From contig JALLAP010000346.1 of NCBI GenBank assembly GCA_036939355.1, positions 1-13,952 of the forward strand: a DNA stretch of 13,952 nt, in the 5' to 3' direction. This stretch comes from Thalassiosira profunda (taxonomy: Eukaryota; Bacillariophyta; Thalassiosirophyceae; Thalassiosirales; Thalassiosiraceae). Positions 12,574 to 13,952 of this stretch are shown here, in pieces (the stretch's first letter is position 1; each line of letters opens with the position of its first letter). Both the position numbers and the translations under genes were made by a program. The notes below the pieces were generated by a model that was not told the origin of the DNA, searched no databases, and saw nothing but the letters and a program-made list of their open reading frames with translations.

Positions 12574-13952
12574 ATGGTCTTCATCAACACCGGCTCGCGG
12601 CGGGATGTCAATCCCTACTCCTCCCGCGGCGGGGGCATCCTGTCCTCGAGACTCTTCCGCGCCATCTCGCCCAAAGTTTTGGGTGCACTCTCGGCCGTCG
12701 TTGCAATTTGGCTCCTCGCCATTGCATTAGTGGTTCGCGAGAATCCCGAGATCAAGAAGGAGGTGCTGAGCGACATAGCGCGGGAGGAGGCGTTGCTCAA
12801 GGGCAAGCTGCGGAGGGGGCGAATGCGGGCCAAGGAGTGGCTGCGAAATCGACTTGATGAAGGTGCACCTGAAGTAATTGCAAAACAAAAACAGCACGAG
12901 TGGGATCTGACGCAATTGGAAGACCTCGCATTGCGCACTGGCCCGGACGATACGCCAATTCACATGGTATTTTCGACGGATTGCAGCCCCTACCAACACT
13001 GGCAGGCGTACCAATTCTTCCTCTCGGCATTGAGAATACGACAACCGGGGAGGATCACGCAAATTGCATCGGGGTGCACCACACAAGAAGAGACGAAGGC
13101 GATACGAAAATGGTTTGCCGAGCACATAGCCCCGTTGTCGCTACGATTTGGACTGCATCTGACGCCTCACTTCTCGAGCGTGAAAGACGAGTCTGGCAAT
13201 ACGGTTGAATACGATTTCTTCAATAAACCGTTTGGCTTACGGCACTGGATGCAACATGGGGAGGGGATGGGCATCGATCCGAGCACGCAACAACCCTGGA
13301 AGCACGACACGATAATCGCATTGCTGGATCCGGATCAGGTGCTGATCAAGCCGATCACCGGCTACGTCAGTTCTCCGGACGACATTTTCCGCCGGGCACC
13401 CAGCGACAACGAGTCTCAAACGTTTGCGCACAACGTGGACTCCCCGCTATCGTATCAGGAGGACGAGCCGCACTTTTTGGTCCGCCACGGGCATCCACTA
13501 GCGCAAGAGTACGGAATGAGGGATTCGTGGCGAAAATATGCCTCCGTGGCCGGGCCGGGCTCTCCAGCAACATCTGTCTCGTCCAACGAAGCGCTGGTTT
13601 CGTATGCGGTGGGGCCGCCGTATGTAGCAACGGCGCTGGATATTTACACGATTGCGGTTGGTTGGTGCGAGTTCGTGCCCAAGGTGCATAAGCTGTTTCC
13701 GCAACTGATGGCGGAGATGTATGCCTACTCGATTTCGGCTGCACATAATCGACTACCGCACCAGCTCGTGGCCTCGTACATGATTTCGGATACGGTGGAA
13801 GATCAGGCGGGCGGGGAGGGATGGCAGTTTATCGATGCGATACCAGGAGACGAAGTGTGTTCGTTTGCACTGAACAGCCTTGATGCGGACATACATCCAC
13901 TTCCAGCTGTCCTGCACTTTTGCCATCGCTACGGAGTTGGAGACCATGCCTT
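12574..13952 (+). CDS. HPAT/SERGT-like Golgi glycosyltransferase (3' end beyond window)
   Basis: The frame is open for 459 codons from the ATG at 12574 to the right edge, so the protein is truncated by the window. Residues 34-54 (KVLGALSAVVAIWLLAIALVV) are a signal anchor after a 33-residue tail, followed by a charged helical stem (about 56-115). The lumenal domain starts HMVFSTDCSPYQHWQAYQFF (130-149) with IRQPGRITQIASGC (155-168), then YDFFNKPFGLRHWM (213-226) and WKHDTIIALLDPDQVLIKPI (242-261). That order, with DPD (252-254) in place of the usual DxD-like metal and nucleotide-sugar motif, matches hydroxyproline O-arabinosyltransferases and peptidyl-serine galactosyltransferases of plants and algae (GT95/GT96-type). 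A role in O-glycosylation of secreted or wall proteins is inferred; donor sugar and acceptor are not determinable. The start has A at -3 and G at +4. Confidence 0.87.
   Translation, partial: MVFINTGSRRDVNPYSSRGGGILSSRLFRAISPKVLGALSAVVAIWLLAIALVVRENPEIKKEVLSDIAREEALLKGKLRRGRMRAKEWLRNRLDEGAPEVIAKQKQHEWDLTQLEDLALRTGPDDTPIHMVFSTDCSPYQHWQAYQFFLSALRIRQPGRITQIASGCTTQEETKAIRKWFAEHIAPLSLRFGLHLTPHFSSVKDESGNTVEYDFFNKPFGLRHWMQHGEGMGIDPSTQQPWKHDTIIALLDPDQVLIKPITGYVSSPDDIFRRAPSDNESQTFAHNVDSPLSYQEDEPHFLVRHGHPLAQEYGMRDSWRKYASVAGPGSPATSVSSNEALVSYAVGPPYVATALDIYTIAVGWCEFVPKVHKLFPQLMAEMYAYSISAAHNRLPHQLVASYMISDTVEDQAGGEGWQFIDAIPGDEVCSFALNSLDADIHPLPAVLHFCHRYGVGDHA

Noticed and set aside
12267..12611. N-terminal extension of the dioxygenase-like protein to an in-frame ATG at 12584 or TTG at 12611.
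   Set aside because: The added sequence is compositionally biased, has no signal peptide, overlaps the first codons of the divergent gene and adds nothing matching the family.
63..13952. A co-regulated gene cluster for glycan synthesis (PIGW, sulfatase/GT fusion, HPAT/SERGT-like enzyme).
   Set aside because: The three genes are kilobases apart with separate promoters and unrelated genes between them; chance proximity in a compact genome explains it equally well.

Overview
The window reads as nuclear DNA of a photosynthetic stramenopile, most likely a diatom. The evidence is: gene families found only in eukaryotes (GPI inositol acyltransferase, ANKZF1/Vms1 and a Golgi-type hydroxyproline/serine glycosyltransferase); two short GT-AG introns in one gene; a predicted plastid protein whose presequence ends in an AFA|F motif, like the ASAFAP cleavage site of heterokont plastid presequences; and an LRR protein and a fucosyltransferase-like protein of a kind I associate with diatoms. 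All family calls were made by eye.

Nine genes are packed into 13.95 kb, nearly all intronless. Left to right: a GPI-anchor inositol acyltransferase (PIGW/GWT1, +, 63-1550); an RNI-type leucine-rich-repeat protein (+, 1814-2710); a three-exon short-chain dehydrogenase close to HSD17B8/FabG (-, 2853-3915); a 977-residue type II membrane protein joining a sulfatase-like domain to a GT23/FUT8-like domain (+, 4202-7135); an ANKZF1/Vms1 ribosome-quality-control factor (-, 7199-9274); a predicted plastid-targeted DUF501 protein (+, 9493-10488); a small NTF2/SnoaL-like protein (-, 10513-10956); an intradiol-dioxygenase-like protein with a C-terminal membrane anchor (-, 11364-12266); and a type II membrane glycosyltransferase of the HPAT/SERGT kind that runs off the right edge (+, 12574 to the end).

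Three genes start divergently from short shared promoters (3916-4201, 9275-9492, 12267-12573). Three pairs converge with 142, 63 and 24 bp between stop codons, so their transcripts probably overlap at the 3' ends. Non-coding features include a (GAT)n-rich microsatellite, a three-copy 10-bp tandem repeat, GC palindromes and a perfect 12-bp inverted repeat at 11124-11165.

Three of the nine genes (PIGW, the sulfatase/GT fusion, the HPAT/SERGT-like enzyme) belong to ER/Golgi glycoconjugate synthesis. They have separate promoters and orientations, so this is probably chance. I see no operon, defence system, CRISPR array, transposon or RNA gene. The most unusual object is the sulfatase-like/fucosyltransferase-like fusion, whose hydrolase half appears to have lost catalytic residues.
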